This document shows, piece by piece, positions 50,703 to 60,084 of a stretch of 64,000 nt of DNA (its first letter is position 1; every line of letters starts with the position of its first letter). The DNA is from Paenibacillus terricola (GTDB taxonomy: Bacteria; Bacillota; Bacilli; Paenibacillales; Paenibacillaceae): contig NZ_JACXZA010000009.1 of NCBI RefSeq assembly GCF_014779765.1, positions 1-64,000 on the forward strand, in the 5' to 3' direction. A program made the position numbers and the translations under genes. The notes beneath the pieces are model-generated. The model did no database searches and was not told the origin of the DNA. It saw nothing but the letters and a program-made list of their open reading frames with translations.

Positions 50703-52319
50703 ATGCTCCACTTGATTGCTCGCAATAAATACAAACTGTCCCTGCCGATGCTGCTGTCTTCACTGACGGCAATATCCGTCCTGCTCACGCTCGTCATCAC
50801 CATTACTGCGTCCTATCAATCACAGCGCGAAACGTTATACGATACAACGCTTCAGATGAACAACTCCAGCGCTCAGAAGATGAGCCTGACCATGGAATCG
50901 CTCTTCCAATCGATGCGCGCCAGTCTGCGCACAGCTGCCGACTATCTGAGCGAGCATTCGTCGCTCGACGATTCCGGCATCATTGATCATCTGGAATATT
51001 CGCGCAAGACGAGCAGCTATTTCAACTCGCTCTTCTGGGTTGATACCAACGGCGTCGTTAAGAGCATTTCGCCTCCGGCCATCGCACTGAAAGGGACGAA
51101 GCTTACGACCGCAGCGTCCCGTGAAGCGCTTGAATCGCGTGCCTCTTATTTGTCGATGCCTTACGTGAGTACGACTGGACGTTTAATCATTCTTATGTCG
51201 GAGCCGGTCTACGATAAGAATCAACATTACGCGGGTTTTATCGGCGGGACGATCTATTTGCAGGAGAAAAATATTCTGAATTCAATCTTCGGAAGCAATG
51301 CGATCGAAGATAACGGCTCGTATTTCTATGTGACAGATCCGAGCGGCAAGCTCGTCTTCCATCCCGATCAGACTAGACTAGGTGAAGACGTATCCGAGAA
51401 CAAAGTTGTTCAGAGCCTAATGACTGGCAAGACAGGCGAATCTGAGGTCGTCAACCTGAAGGGCAGGAAGTATCTTGCAGGCTATTCGACGGTCCCCAAT
51501 ACAAGTTGGGGCATTGTAATGCAATCGCCTGTCGAGACCGTCTACCAGCAGCTGAACAGCCAAATTAGGTCCACGATCTTCTACATGTCGCTCCCATTCC
51601 TCATCATCATGCTAGTGGCGATGTACATTGCACGCAAACTGGCTTCGCCCTTCGCGGCATTGACCGATTATATCGGCCAAGCGGCTGGCGCTAATGAAAC
51701 GCCGCCGCCTGTGAGCCCGAATCATTGGAATCGCGAGGCTCATGTGCTGTCGCAAACCGTCGTGCTCGCCGTCGAAGCGCTGCGTAAGCAGTCCGAGGAG
51801 TTGTCGCACGCCGCGCACGTCGATCCGCTGACTGGACTTATGAATCGGCGCACGATGGAGGAAGTACTTAGCAAGTGGACAGCAGCGAATGTGCCCTTCG
51901 GTCTAATCGTCATGGATCTCGACCGATTCAAATGCGTCAATGACACGCTTGGCCATCAGGTGGGCGACGAGGTGCTGAAGTGTCTAGCCCAGGTCATGCT
52001 GCGTTCGGTCCGTTCCAACGATATTTGCTGCCGTTACGGCGGTGAAGAATTCGTCGTCCTGCTTCCTCGAGTTTCGGAGGAAGAGGCATTCCGACTTGCA
52101 GAACGAATTCGGAAGACGATGGAGAAGGAGCCTACGCCAGCCAACCGCGTCATTACGCTCTCGCTTGGCGTTGCTATTTCACCGCAGCACGGCAGCGAAC
52201 CAAGCACGCTGTTCCGCGTAGCGGATGAAGCGCTGTACGCGGCGAAGGAGTCCGGCCGCAACCGGACGATGATGGCTGCACCCGGAACGGATCACCCAAC
52301 AAGCGTTTCAAAGAGCTAG
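50703..52319 (+). CDS. Membrane diguanylate cyclase with extracellular Cache sensor
   Basis: 538 residues: helix at ~15-37, a double-Cache sensor domain outside the cell (SYFNSLFWVDTNGVVKSIS, FYVTDPSGKLVFHPDQTRLGEDV), a second helix at ~285-305, a short HAMP-like linker, and a GGDEF domain (VDPLTGLMNRRTMEEVL, then RYGGEEFVVLLP). The GGEEF active site is intact and an RSND inhibitory (RxxD) I-site lies five residues before it, so it should make c-di-GMP with product feedback. The Shine-Dalgarno is distant (AGGGG). Single gene. Confidence 0.93.
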   Translation: MLHLIARNKYKLSLPMLLSSLTAISVLLTLVITITASYQSQRETLYDTTLQMNNSSAQKMSLTMESLFQSMRASLRTAADYLSEHSSLDDSGIIDHLEYSRKTSSYFNSLFWVDTNGVVKSISPPAIALKGTKLTTAASREALESRASYLSMPYVSTTGRLIILMSEPVYDKNQHYAGFIGGTIYLQEKNILNSIFGSNAIEDNGSYFYVTDPSGKLVFHPDQTRLGEDVSENKVVQSLMTGKTGESEVVNLKGRKYLAGYSTVPNTSWGIVMQSPVETVYQQLNSQIRSTIFYMSLPFLIIMLVAMYIARKLASPFAALTDYIGQAAGANETPPPVSPNHWNREAHVLSQTVVLAVEALRKQSEELSHAAHVDPLTGLMNRRTMEEVLSKWTAANVPFGLIVMDLDRFKCVNDTLGHQVGDEVLKCLAQVMLRSVRSNDICCRYGGEEFVVLLPRVSEEEAFRLAERIRKTMEKEPTPANRVITLSLGVAISPQHGSEPSTLFRVADEALYAAKESGRNRTMMAAPGTDHPTSVSKS

Positions 52320-52393
52320 GTCAAACAGCGTACGAATGTCTACTTACAGCAGCACAACAGCTGACGGTAGAATCGGCAGTGTTAAGTCCAAGA

Positions 52394-52437
52394 AGAAATA
52401 AGCGCGGCTGAGCCAGACTCAGTCGCGCTTATTTCTA
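52394..52437. terminator. Bidirectional terminator between GGDEF and folD genes
   Basis: AGAAATAAGCGCGGCTGA / TCAGTCGCGCTTATTTCT, a nearly perfect 18-bp stem, with A/T tracts on both sides. Confidence 0.85.
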
Positions 52438-52478
52438 TTCGTTCTATATACAAGGTAATTACGAAATCTAATGTGTAA

Positions 52479-53324
52479 TTACCTTGAGGCCGCACGTTCC
52501 GCCGAGTCCACCGTATGCTTGAGCAGCGTTGCGATGGTGACCGGGCCGACGCCTGCCGGCACTGGCGTAATCGCGCTTGCGCGCTCCGAGCAAGCTTCGT
52601 AATCGGCGTCGCCGACATTGCCTTCGTTGTAGCCTGCGTCAAGCACGACTGCGCCTGGCTTGATCCAATCGCCTTGCACGAACTTCGCTTTGCCGACGGC
52701 GGCAACAACGATGTCGCCAAGGCCCACGAGCGCAGGCAGTCCATTCGTGCGCGAGTGACAGGTCGTTACGGTCGCGTTGCGGTTGAGCAGCATCGCGGAC
52801 ACCGGCTTGCCGAGAATCGGGCTGCGGCCGATGACGACGGCATGTTTGCCCTCGATTGGAATGTCGTAATAATCGAGAATCGCGAGGATTGCAGCAGGCG
52901 TGCAGGACGGATACTGCGCGAAGCCAAAAGCATTTTGTGCAAAACCGAGTGTTGTAACGCCATCTACGTCCTTCTCGATCGCAATCGCCTCGAACGCCGC
53001 CCGCTCATCGATATGATGCGGAACCGGATGCTGCAGCAGAATGCCATGCACGCTTCCGTCATCGTTCAACTGCTGGATCGTCTCGATCAACTGCTCCGTC
53101 GTCGTGGAAGCCGGCAGATCGACGCGTATAGAACGAATGCCGATTCGCTTGCACGCATTCCCCTTCATACGAACATAAGTAGCCGAAGATGGATCGTCGC
53201 CAACCAATATTGTCGCTAGACAGGGCACAACCTCCTCCTCTGCCAATGCTGCCACCCGTACCGCCAGCTGGTCCTTCATGTGCTCTGCTACTTTGCTTCC
53301 GTCGAGAATCAATGGTTTGTTCAT
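52479..53324 (-). CDS. folD: Bifunctional methylenetetrahydrofolate dehydrogenase/cyclohydrolase
   Basis: 281 residues. FolD interconverts methylene-, methenyl- and formyl-tetrahydrofolate. Seen: YVRMKGNACKRIG (catalytic Lys region), GILLQHPVPHHIDE, VVIGRSPILGKPVSAMLLNRNATVTTCHSRT (NADP binding), and PVPAGVGPVTIATLLKHTVD. A ZTP riboswitch in the leader links its expression to folate and purine status. Confidence 0.97.
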   Translation of the reverse strand: MNKPLILDGSKVAEHMKDQLAVRVAALAEEEVVPCLATILVGDDPSSATYVRMKGNACKRIGIRSIRVDLPASTTTEQLIETIQQLNDDGSVHGILLQHPVPHHIDERAAFEAIAIEKDVDGVTTLGFAQNAFGFAQYPSCTPAAILAILDYYDIPIEGKHAVVIGRSPILGKPVSAMLLNRNATVTTCHSRTNGLPALVGLGDIVVAAVGKAKFVQGDWIKPGAVVLDAGYNEGNVGDADYEACSERASAITPVPAGVGPVTIATLLKHTVDSAERAASR

Positions 53325-53360
53325 TCGTACGACATCCCTTCGATTGTGTGATTAACAAAC

Positions 53361-53462
53361 AAAAAGAGATAAGCGCATTAACTGCACTTATCTCTGCCCA
53401 GGCGTACGGCTTATTCATCCACGTGCTTCCTCATGGTTCCCCATGCTCCGCCAGTCACACGC
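53361..53462 (-). promoter_or_regulatory. ZTP (pfl) riboswitch with terminator, upstream of folD
   Basis: Minus strand: the aptamer 5' part GTGTGACTGGCGGAGCATGG then GGAACCATGAGGAAGC, and the 3' part GCCGTACGCCTGGGCA (53395-53410), match the pfl motif that binds ZMP/ZTP. Directly downstream is a terminator, AGAGATAAG / CTTATCTCT followed by TTTTTG (53361-53395), whose stem starts at the aptamer end. ZTP, which accumulates when 10-formyl-THF is short, should prevent termination and raise FolD. Promoter: TTGACG (53514-53519), 18 bp, TAAAAT (53490-53495). Confidence 0.94.
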
Positions 53463-53581
53463 AGCTGTTCAATTGTCTAACTATTCAATATTTTATCAGC
53501 GATTCATCTGCCCCGTCAACGGCTCCCGTTTACAATAAAATGGTCCGAATGTTATGGTATTCCTACAAGGGGGAACAAACC

Positions 53582-53992
53582 ATGCACATCGATCTCGCAA
53601 TAGAATCAGACTATTCCTATATCCGCGAACGCGACCGCCATATTACCGAACGACTTATCCGTGTCAAAATAAAAGAACAAGAAATCTACATCCTCCGCGA
53701 CGAACAAGGCGCCAATATCGGCTGGATGCGGTACGGGTACTTCTGGGACAATACACCCTTTATGAATATGATTTGGATAGACGAGCCCTTCCGGGGTTCG
53801 GGAATCGGCAAGCAAGTGGTCCTCCGCTGGGAAGCGGACATGAAGCAGCGCGGCCATACCTTCGTCATGACATCTACGCAAGCCGATGAAGGCGCACAAC
53901 ACTTCTATCGCAAGCTGGGGTATCGGGATGCAGGATGCCTCGTGCTCGATTCGCAGCCGTTGGAGATCATCATGACCAAGACGCTGAGCTAG
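53582..53992 (+). CDS. GNAT-family N-acetyltransferase
   Basis: 136 residues with a complete GNAT domain; WIDEPFRGSGIGKQVVLRWE holds the acetyl-CoA pyrophosphate loop (RGSGIG) and QHFYRKLGYRDAG the typical C-terminal element. The ATG follows AAGGGGG; the long in-frame extension upstream runs through the divergent folD leader and is not coding. Substrate unknown. Confidence 0.85.
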   Translation: MHIDLAIESDYSYIRERDRHITERLIRVKIKEQEIYILRDEQGANIGWMRYGYFWDNTPFMNMIWIDEPFRGSGIGKQVVLRWEADMKQRGHTFVMTSTQADEGAQHFYRKLGYRDAGCLVLDSQPLEIIMTKTLS

Positions 53993-54025
53993 ATCAACTA
54001 CGCTTGGATTTCGATGTAACAAAAT

Positions 54026-54103
54026 AAGGCTGTCCATATGCCGATCGACCCCCTGCAGGATATGATCCTTCGGGTGGTCGGCCAGTATATGGACAGCCTC
54101 TTT
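54026..54103. terminator. Large terminator stem between GNAT and pot genes
   Basis: AGGCTGTCCATAT / ATATGGACAGCCT outer stem, with GGC-GACC / GGTC-GCC inside. On the minus strand it is followed by TATTTTG and on the plus by TTTA, so it probably serves both convergent units. Confidence 0.78.
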
Positions 54104-54137
54104 ACTATGGGCAGCCAGTCCTACAGCTCACCGCTCC

Positions 54138-55211
54138 TTACTTCCGGTGCATCTTGAACTCTAGGAACAGCTCGTTGTAGTGCGCGAGCATCCGCTTGCC
54201 CAAGTTGCGGTAAACCTCGAGCTTCTCGGTCAGTTCCGGCACCGGATAGAACCGTTCATCGCCCGAGATGTCCTCCGGCAGAATCGCCAATGCATCTTTA
54301 TTCGGCGTCGAATAACCGACGTACTCCGCATTCTGCGCCGCATGCTCAGGATCGAGCATGAAATTCATGAACTTGTACGCCCCTTCGATGTTGCGCGCCG
54401 TCTTCGGAATGACCATGTTGTCGAACCACAGGTTCGAGCCTTCTTCCGGCACGACATAATCGAGGTTCTCGTTCTCGCCCATAATTTCCGATGCATCGCC
54501 CGACCAGACGACGCCGACTGCCGCCTCTTCGTTCGCGAGCAGCATCTTGATCTCGTCGCCGACGATCGCCTTCACGTTCGGCGTCAGCGTAGATAGCTTG
54601 TTCTTCGCTTCCTGCAAATGCGCTTCTTCCGTATCGTTAAGCGAATAGTGAAGGCTGTTCAAGCCGAAGCCAATGACCTCACGCGCGCCGTCGACGAGCA
54701 GAATCTGATTGCGAAGCCGCGGATCCCACAGATCGTTCCAGCTCTTGATCTGCCAGCCATCCAGCATGCTGGGATTGTACACGATTCCGACCGTACCCCA
54801 GAAGTACGGAATCGAATATTCGTTATTCGGATCGAACGACAGGTTCAAGAATCGTTCATCGATATGCGCCAGGTTCGGCAGCTTGTTGTGATCGATCGGG
54901 AGCAGCAGATTTTCTTCTTTCATTTTGCTGATCGCATATTCCGAAGGAACGCTCACGTCGAACGTGGTGCCGCCCTGCTCGATCTTCGTCATCATCGCTT
55001 CGTTCGAATCGAACGTCTGATAGATGACCTTAAGGCCGCTCTCTTTCTCGAACTCCGTGATCAGATCCGGGTCTATGTAATCGCCCCAGTTGTATATCGT
55101 CAGCGTGTTGCTGCCTGCATACCCTTCCGATGAATTGAGCAGATGTACGCCGTACACAAGCGCGAAGGCAACGACGAACACGGCAATGAACATTCGCACG
55201 AGCTGTTTCAT
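54138..55211 (-). CDS. potD: Spermidine/putrescine ABC transporter substrate-binding protein
   Basis: 357 residues: a hydrophobic N-terminal segment (RMFIAVFVVAFALVYGV) without a lipobox Cys, then the PotD fold (LTIYNWGDYIDPDLITEFEKESG, FDVSVPSEYAISKM, GTVGIVYNP, VVWSGDASEIM). The binding protein of a polyamine importer; held at the membrane by the uncleaved helix or a signal anchor rather than lipid, which is unusual for a Gram-positive. Last gene of potABCD; its start overlaps the potC stop by 4 nt. Confidence 0.93.
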   Translation of the reverse strand: MKQLVRMFIAVFVVAFALVYGVHLLNSSEGYAGSNTLTIYNWGDYIDPDLITEFEKESGLKVIYQTFDSNEAMMTKIEQGGTTFDVSVPSEYAISKMKEENLLLPIDHNKLPNLAHIDERFLNLSFDPNNEYSIPYFWGTVGIVYNPSMLDGWQIKSWNDLWDPRLRNQILLVDGAREVIGFGLNSLHYSLNDTEEAHLQEAKNKLSTLTPNVKAIVGDEIKMLLANEEAAVGVVWSGDASEIMGENENLDYVVPEEGSNLWFDNMVIPKTARNIEGAYKFMNFMLDPEHAAQNAEYVGYSTPNKDALAILPEDISGDERFYPVPELTEKLEVYRNLGKRMLAHYNELFLEFKMHRK

Positions 55212-56026
55212 TGCTGTACCTCCGTTCCTGGCGGTCGGTTGCCTCGCTGATTAATGAAGTAGTACCCGATCACGAGAATGATCGTGAACAGGAAGATAAG
55301 CGTCGACAATGCGTTGATCGACAGCGAGATCCCCTGCCTTGCACGGGAATAGATCTCCACGGCGAGCGTCGAGTAGCCGTTGCCTGTCACGAAGAACGTA
55401 ACCGCGAAGTCGTCGAGCGAATACGTCAGCGCCATGAAGAAACCCGCGAAGATGCCCGGACGAATGTACGGCAGGATCACCTTCGTCAGCACGTCCGATC
55501 GGCTCGCGCCGAGGTCGCGCGCGGCGTCAATCCACGTCGAGCTCATCTCTTCCAGCTTTGGCAGCACCATAATGACGACGATCGGCACGCTGAATGCGAT
55601 ATGAGCAAGCAGCACCGATACGAAGCCAAGCTTGATGCCAATGATCGTGAACAGAATGAGGAACGAAGCGCCGATAATAACGTCCGGGCTTACAATGAGC
55701 ACATTGTTGAACGCCAGCAGCATATTTTGCGTCCGACGTCGTCTTACATGCTGGATCGCAAGCGCGCCAAGCACGCCCAATATCGTCGACAACGCCGACG
55801 ACAGCAGCGCGATGACGAGCGTATTGAGCACGATGATCAGCAGCCGCGTATCCGCGAACACTTCCTTATACCATTCCAGCGTGAAGCCCTCGAAGTCATG
55901 CATCGCCCCGCCGCTGTTGAACGAGTAGAGCGTTAAGAAAAAAATCGGCGCATAGAGCACGACGAATACAGCGATCAAATACAGATTGGACCATTTCCAC
56001 CCTCGGGAAATCCGTTGCGAGGCCAT
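55208..56026 (-). CDS. potC: Spermidine/putrescine ABC transporter permease PotC
   Basis: 272 residues, six helices, starting with SNLYLIAVFVVLYAPIFFLTLYSFN as in PotC; importer loop DAARDLGASRSDVLTKVILPYIRPGI contacts the ATPase. Its start overlaps the potB stop (TAATG). Confidence 0.93.
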   Translation of the reverse strand: MASQRISRGWKWSNLYLIAVFVVLYAPIFFLTLYSFNSGGAMHDFEGFTLEWYKEVFADTRLLIIVLNTLVIALLSSALSTILGVLGALAIQHVRRRRTQNMLLAFNNVLIVSPDVIIGASFLILFTIIGIKLGFVSVLLAHIAFSVPIVVIMVLPKLEEMSSTWIDAARDLGASRSDVLTKVILPYIRPGIFAGFFMALTYSLDDFAVTFFVTGNGYSTLAVEIYSRARQGISLSINALSTLIFLFTIILVIGYYFINQRGNRPPGTEVQQ

Positions 56027-56835
56027 TATCGACTCACCTCCCGTTTAGGGCGATTACCCGTCAGCACCATAATGAGCGCCATAATCACGACTAGGAATAC
56101 CGCAATCGTTGCACCCATCCCCCAGTCCTGCGTAACGAGAAAATGCTGCTCGATCGCAGTGCCAAGCGTAATGACGCGGTTGCCTGCGATGAGACGAGTA
56201 ATCATGAACAGCGACAGCGCCGGAATGAACACCGCTTGGCAGCCCGCTTTCACCCCGTTGATCGTCAGCGGGAATACAACGCGCCGGAACGTCGTCCACG
56301 CCGAAGCGCCTAGATCGCGCGATGCGTCGATGAGTGATGGATTCATTTTCTCCAGTGCATTGAAGACCGGCAGAATCATGAATGGAATGAAAATATAAAC
56401 CGACACGAACACGAAGCTGAAGTCGGTGAACAAGATTTGCTGACGGCCAATGCCGAACGTCTCCAGCGCCGCATTCACGATGCCGTATGTACCGAATAAG
56501 CCCAGGAACGCGTATGCTTTCAACAACAGGTTAATCCAGCTAGGCAGTATAATAAGCAGCAGCCACAGCTGTTTATGCTTCGTGCGCGTCAGCAGATAAG
56601 CTGCCGGATAAGCGATGAGCAGCGAAAAAGCCGTAATGAGAAAAGCGTACCAGAACGAGCTGAGCGTCATTCGCATATAGACCGGCGTGAAGAAATCGCT
56701 GTAATTCGAGAAAGTAAACTTCCCTTCAATATCGAACAGCGAATAATAGACGATCAGCGCAATCGGTGCGACGACGAACAATACGATCCACGCGGCGTAC
56801 GGGATCAGATATAGATTACGCGACTTAACGGACAT
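56026..56835 (-). CDS. potB: Spermidine/putrescine ABC transporter permease PotB
   Basis: 269 residues, six helices ([23 protein letters not shown] at the start), with the loop [26 protein letters not shown]. The ATG at 56835 follows AGAGG inside the end of potA and overlaps it by 11 nt; the longer frame to 56859 has no ribosome binding site. Confidence 0.92.
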   Translation of the reverse strand: MSVKSRNLYLIPYAAWIVLFVVAPIALIVYYSLFDIEGKFTFSNYSDFFTPVYMRMTLSSFWYAFLITAFSLLIAYPAAYLLTRTKHKQLWLLLIILPSWINLLLKAYAFLGLFGTYGIVNAALETFGIGRQQILFTDFSFVFVSVYIFIPFMILPVFNALEKMNPSLIDASRDLGASAWTTFRRVVFPLTINGVKAGCQAVFIPALSLFMITRLIAGNRVITLGTAIEQHFLVTQDWGMGATIAVFLVVIMALIMVLTGNRPKREVSR

Positions 56836-57955
56836 GAACGACCTCTTCCTCGTCTTCATCAGTCTCCGTGTACGCCTCTATGCGACGATCGAATTCTTCC
56901 TCTGTCTCGTTGAACCGCATTACATGAATCGCTTCCGGGTCAAAATCAAGCCCGATCCACTCGTCGACCGTCGCCTTCTTCGTCGAGTGTACAAGCCATT
57001 CGTTGCCCGCTTCATCGTACGCGATGATCTCATAGTGAACGCCGCGGAACAGCTGCGTATCCACACGCGCCTTCAGCTTGCCGTTCTCCGGCTTCGTCAT
57101 CTCCAGATCCTCAGGCCGGATTATAATCTCGACCTGCTCGTCCCTGTTGAAGCCGCCGTCGACGCACTCGAATGTGCGGCCCGCGAATTCGACGACATAG
57201 TCTTCTTTCATTCGTCCAACCACGATATTCGATTCGCCGATGAAATCGGCTACGAAGCGGTTAATCGGCTCGTCATAAATATCTGTTGGCGTGCCGCTTT
57301 GTTGGATCGAGCCTTTGTTGAGGACGAAAATCTCGTCTGACATCGCGAGCGCCTCTTCCTGATCATGCGTAACGAAAATAAAGGTAATGCCAAGCCTGCG
57401 CTGCAGCTCGCGAAGCTCGTATTGCATCTCGGTGCGAAGCTTCAGGTCGAGCGCGGACAACGGCTCGTCCAGCAGCAGAATTTCCGGCTCATTCACGATC
57501 GCGCGCGCGATTGCGACCCGCTGGCGTTGGCCGCCGGACATCTCCGTAATTTCGCGGTTCTCATAGCCCTCGAGGTTTACGAAACGAAGCGCCTCCCGCA
57601 CTTTGCTCGTGATAACGTCGTTCTTCAGCTTTTTGATCCGTAGGCCGAAAGCCACATTCTCGAACACGTTCAGATGCGGGAACAGCGCATAGTCTTGGAA
57701 TACCGTGTTCACTTGTCGGCGATTCGCCGGAACCTGATTGATCCGCTTGCCGTTGAAGTAGATCGAGCCTTCCGATGGCTCCATGAATCCTGCGATGAGA
57801 CGCAGAATCGTCGTTTTGCCGCAGCCCGACGGTCCGAGCAGGGTATAGAACTTGCCCCGCTCGATCTCGAAGCTGACGTCATTCAATATCGGGGCGTCAT
57901 TGTCATACCGCTTGGTCACATGCTCGAAGCGAATGATCGTATTGTTGTCGCTCAT
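56825..57955 (-). CDS. potA: Spermidine/putrescine ABC transporter ATP-binding protein
   Basis: About 376 residues: Walker [12 protein letters not shown], signature [14 protein letters not shown], Walker [15 protein letters not shown], switch His in [13 protein letters not shown], and a C-terminal TOBE domain ([19 protein letters not shown]). The start at 57955 follows AAGGAGAG at correct spacing; the ATG two codons earlier is too close. First gene of the operon. Very acidic C-terminus ([10 protein letters not shown]). Confidence 0.95.
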   Translation of the reverse strand: MSDNNTIIRFEHVTKRYDNDAPILNDVSFEIERGKFYTLLGPSGCGKTTILRLIAGFMEPSEGSIYFNGKRINQVPANRRQVNTVFQDYALFPHLNVFENVAFGLRIKKLKNDVITSKVREALRFVNLEGYENREITEMSGGQRQRVAIARAIVNEPEILLLDEPLSALDLKLRTEMQYELRELQRRLGITFIFVTHDQEEALAMSDEIFVLNKGSIQQSGTPTDIYDEPINRFVADFIGESNIVVGRMKEDYVVEFAGRTFECVDGGFNRDEQVEIIIRPEDLEMTKPENGKLKARVDTQLFRGVHYEIIAYDEAGNEWLVHSTKKATVDEWIGLDFDPEAIHVMRFNETEEEFDRRIEAYTETDEDEEEVVHVR

Positions 57956-57970
57956 TGTCATCTCTCCTTG

Positions 57971-58150
57971 ACATCAGGATCTTTGAACGAAGTTCAAAGT
58001 CACTCCGCTGCTACATCAGGATCTTTGAACAGAGTTCAAAGTCACTCTGCTGCTACATCAGGATCCTTGAGTGTGACACCAGAATCTTTGTGCGGAGCTC
58101 AAAGTTACCTCCGCATACTCAAAGTCACTCCGCTTTACATCAGGATATGT
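57971..58150. repeat. 42-bp tandem repeats upstream of potA
   Basis: Two near-perfect 42-bp units (57971-58012 and 58013-58054), each with ACATCAGGATCTTTGAAC, a GTTCAAAG arm and CACTCYGCTGCT, then a degenerate third part to 58137 and another ACATCAGGAT at 58138. Each unit can form the hairpin CTTTGAAC / GTTCAAAG. They occupy the potA leader on the minus strand. Nothing else coding up to the lectin remnant at 58340. Confidence 0.8.
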
Positions 58151-58340
58151 ACTGTATGGATACAGCGAGCCATGTCGGCTCCTGTCATCACTCTTATGCC
58201 ATCATTATATATCATGAGGAAATCCATGCAATAAACATTCCAGCCAGCAGGAAAAAAGCCGCACATAATCGTTAATATTCCCATTATCGTCCATCTTCAC
58301 GCACGCTTCCAACTGGCTACGCCGCTTGCACTACGAACAG

Positions 58341-58632
58341 ATATCATTAACCGCAACAGCGGCCACCCCCTTGAGGTATACGGATGGTCGACAGCGGATG
58401 GCGGCAACATCATACAGAAGTTTATGATAGCAAAGGCAGAACATTTATTGCAGGCTCCGCTCTCGGTGACGGCAGTCAAGCGGAAGGCCAGAAGCCTGAC
58501 TTCCGTCTGGTAAATGGCGCAACGTTGAAAATCGTTGTTCTCGGCTCATCAGCTGAGGATGAAATTCATACGTACGGGGATGCTTACTTATCCAACACGT
58601 CTGGACAGATATCGAGGATGCGCGGACGATGA
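58341..58632 (+). pseudogene. Remnant of a ricin-type beta-trefoil lectin domain
   Basis: The frame from about 58341 reads INRNSGHPLEVYGWSTADGG then NIIQ, the classical repeat of ricin-type lectin (CBM13-like) modules found in secreted glycosidases. It breaks after ~30 residues, and a different frame (58384-58632) stays open with LVNGATLKIVVLGSSAEDEI. No start, ribosome binding site or signal peptide is present. This appears to be the decayed tail of a secreted carbohydrate-binding protein. Confidence 0.5.
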
Positions 58633-58734
58633 AAGCTGCTAGTACGGTTAGACTTCATGTATTTTCGAGCGACTCGAAAACTTATAAATTCTTATGTAAT
58701 AAAATAACGCTTCATCGCTTGTAACGGACACAAC

Positions 58735-58791
58735 GGCCCCTATTTGGCTGGTTTCATGCCATCTTTGGCACCTAACCAGCCAATAGGGGCC
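58735..58791. repeat. Long inverted repeat
   Basis: GGCCCCTATTTGGCTGGTT (58735-58753) pairs with AACCAGCCAATAGGGGCC (58774-58791) apart from one extra T, with TGCCA/TGGCA inside. There is no T-run. It could be a terminator-like end of the lectin remnant or a solitary repeat element. Confidence 0.6.
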
Positions 58792-58885
58792 GCTCAGTTC
58801 GTTAGTCCAGCCGATCATCAATTACGAGTATATAGCGTCCGCTGAGTCCGCCAGTCTTCCGCTCTCCGGCGCTATCGTTCGACAC

Positions 58886-59761
58886 CTACGCCTTCTTTAC
58901 AACCGGAATCCAAATCTCGCTTCGATAATTCGGCAATGTCGTATCCTTGCTCTCGTTCCACAACAGCTCGGGTCCTTCCGTCAGTTCATAGCCCGACGAT
59001 GGGAACCACTCCGAATAGATACGTCCCCACACCTGCTGCAGCGTCTGCGGAAATGGGCCGACCGCTTCGAACACCGCCCAAGCAGTTGCCGACACCTCCA
59101 GCGCTGCCCATCCGTCCGGGCATGTTTCTGTCGTAGCCGCACCAATATAATGGTCCAGCTCTCCCCGCTCCTCCATACGCCCCTCAGAGAATTGGACCGA
59201 TGCGCTTATAATCCCCGCAGGCTCAATGTTGGACAACCGCTTCAGCAGACTGATCTTGTCCATATCGAGACTTTGCCACATAGCTGCGATGTCCGGGTTC
59301 ACCCCTTCGAACACAATCGGCACCCGCTTCATCAACCCGACGATGCGGAACGCTTCCTTATCCACAATCCGATAATTCATTTCGACTCCTCCTTGTACGG
59401 TAAGCTGGAAGGTCATTGGCGGAAACGCCTTGAACGAATGCGCACCGTTTCTCGCCTCCGAAGGTGTCATCCCATGGAGCTGCTGGAATGCCCGCGCGAA
59501 TGCATCAGCGGAGCCATAGCCATATTTGACCGCGAGGTCGATGACTCGTTGATCTCCGCCCTGCAGCTCGAACGCTGCGAGCGTAAGCCTTCTGCGGCGA
59601 ACGTATTCTGACAGCGGAATGCCGGCAAGAAAGGTGAACATTTTCTTAAAATGATACGCCGAGCAGTACGCTCTTCTCGCCGCTTCCGTATAGTCGATCT
59701 CCTCCGCCAGATGGCGCTCGATATACGTCATCGCATCATTCATTGCTTTAAGCGAATCCAT
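58886..59761 (-). CDS. AraC-family regulator with GyrI-like effector domain
   Basis: 291 residues: two N-terminal AraC HTH motifs ([60 protein letters not shown]) and a C-terminal GyrI-like/BacR effector-binding domain ([46 protein letters not shown]). This is the layout of Rob/SoxS-like drug sensors such as BmrR-related regulators. Start after AAGGGGAG; the frame continues 27 codons upstream through the terminator of the toxin array. Confidence 0.9.
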   Translation of the reverse strand: MDSLKAMNDAMTYIERHLAEEIDYTEAARRAYCSAYHFKKMFTFLAGIPLSEYVRRRRLTLAAFELQGGDQRVIDLAVKYGYGSADAFARAFQQLHGMTPSEARNGAHSFKAFPPMTFQLTVQGGVEMNYRIVDKEAFRIVGLMKRVPIVFEGVNPDIAAMWQSLDMDKISLLKRLSNIEPAGIISASVQFSEGRMEERGELDHYIGAATTETCPDGWAALEVSATAWAVFEAVGPFPQTLQQVWGRIYSEWFPSSGYELTEGPELLWNESKDTTLPNYRSEIWIPVVKKA

Positions 59762-59828
59762 TAGTCTGACTCCCCTTCCAACCTCATCGTAACAGCAGCC
59801 GAAACACCGCATCCGACTTTTATTGTAC

Positions 59829-59863
59829 AAAAAAAACCGCACAAGCGTATGCTTGCGCGGCTT
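59829..59863 (-). terminator. Terminator at the end of the toxin-immunity array
   Basis: Minus strand: GCCGCGCAAGC / GCTTGTGCGGT with an ATAC loop, then eight T. It stops transcripts coming from the immunity genes before the AraC gene. Confidence 0.9.
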
Positions 59864-59963
59864 ACCTTAATTGCTATCCTTAAGTCTTTCAATGAATGTG
59901 TTGAGGACATCAGCAGAGCTCAGCTTTTAAATTCCCTTTAATCGTTAAGATGTCTCCCTTTTT

Positions 59964-60050
59964 TTAACCAACCTTCTCTTCGAACACAACTGATAGATCA
60001 CCACCTAAAGCTTCAATGAATAAGGTCAACTTCCCTTTTGAGCTTTGCTG
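59964..60050 (-). pseudogene. C-terminal fragment of an XRE-type antitoxin
   Basis: The minus-strand frame ending at 59964 reads SSKGKLTLFIEALGGDLSV then VFEEKVG, a very typical C-terminus of HigA/XRE-family antitoxins and regulators (LxxYIEALGGxLxL). Only about 28 codons remain; the fragment is fused to the junction repeat at 60053-60072. No toxin partner is seen. Confidence 0.55.
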
Positions 60051-60052
60051 CC

Positions 60053-60072
60053 CGATTCATTCAGCACTGGGT
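60053..60072. repeat. Junction repeat, copy at the array end
   Basis: GATTCATTCAGCACTGGGTA recurs as TTCATTCGGCACTGGGTA at about 62251-62268 and 63930-63947. It marks a cassette boundary in the toxin-immunity array. Confidence 0.75.
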
Positions 60073-60084
60073 AATCCTATCATC

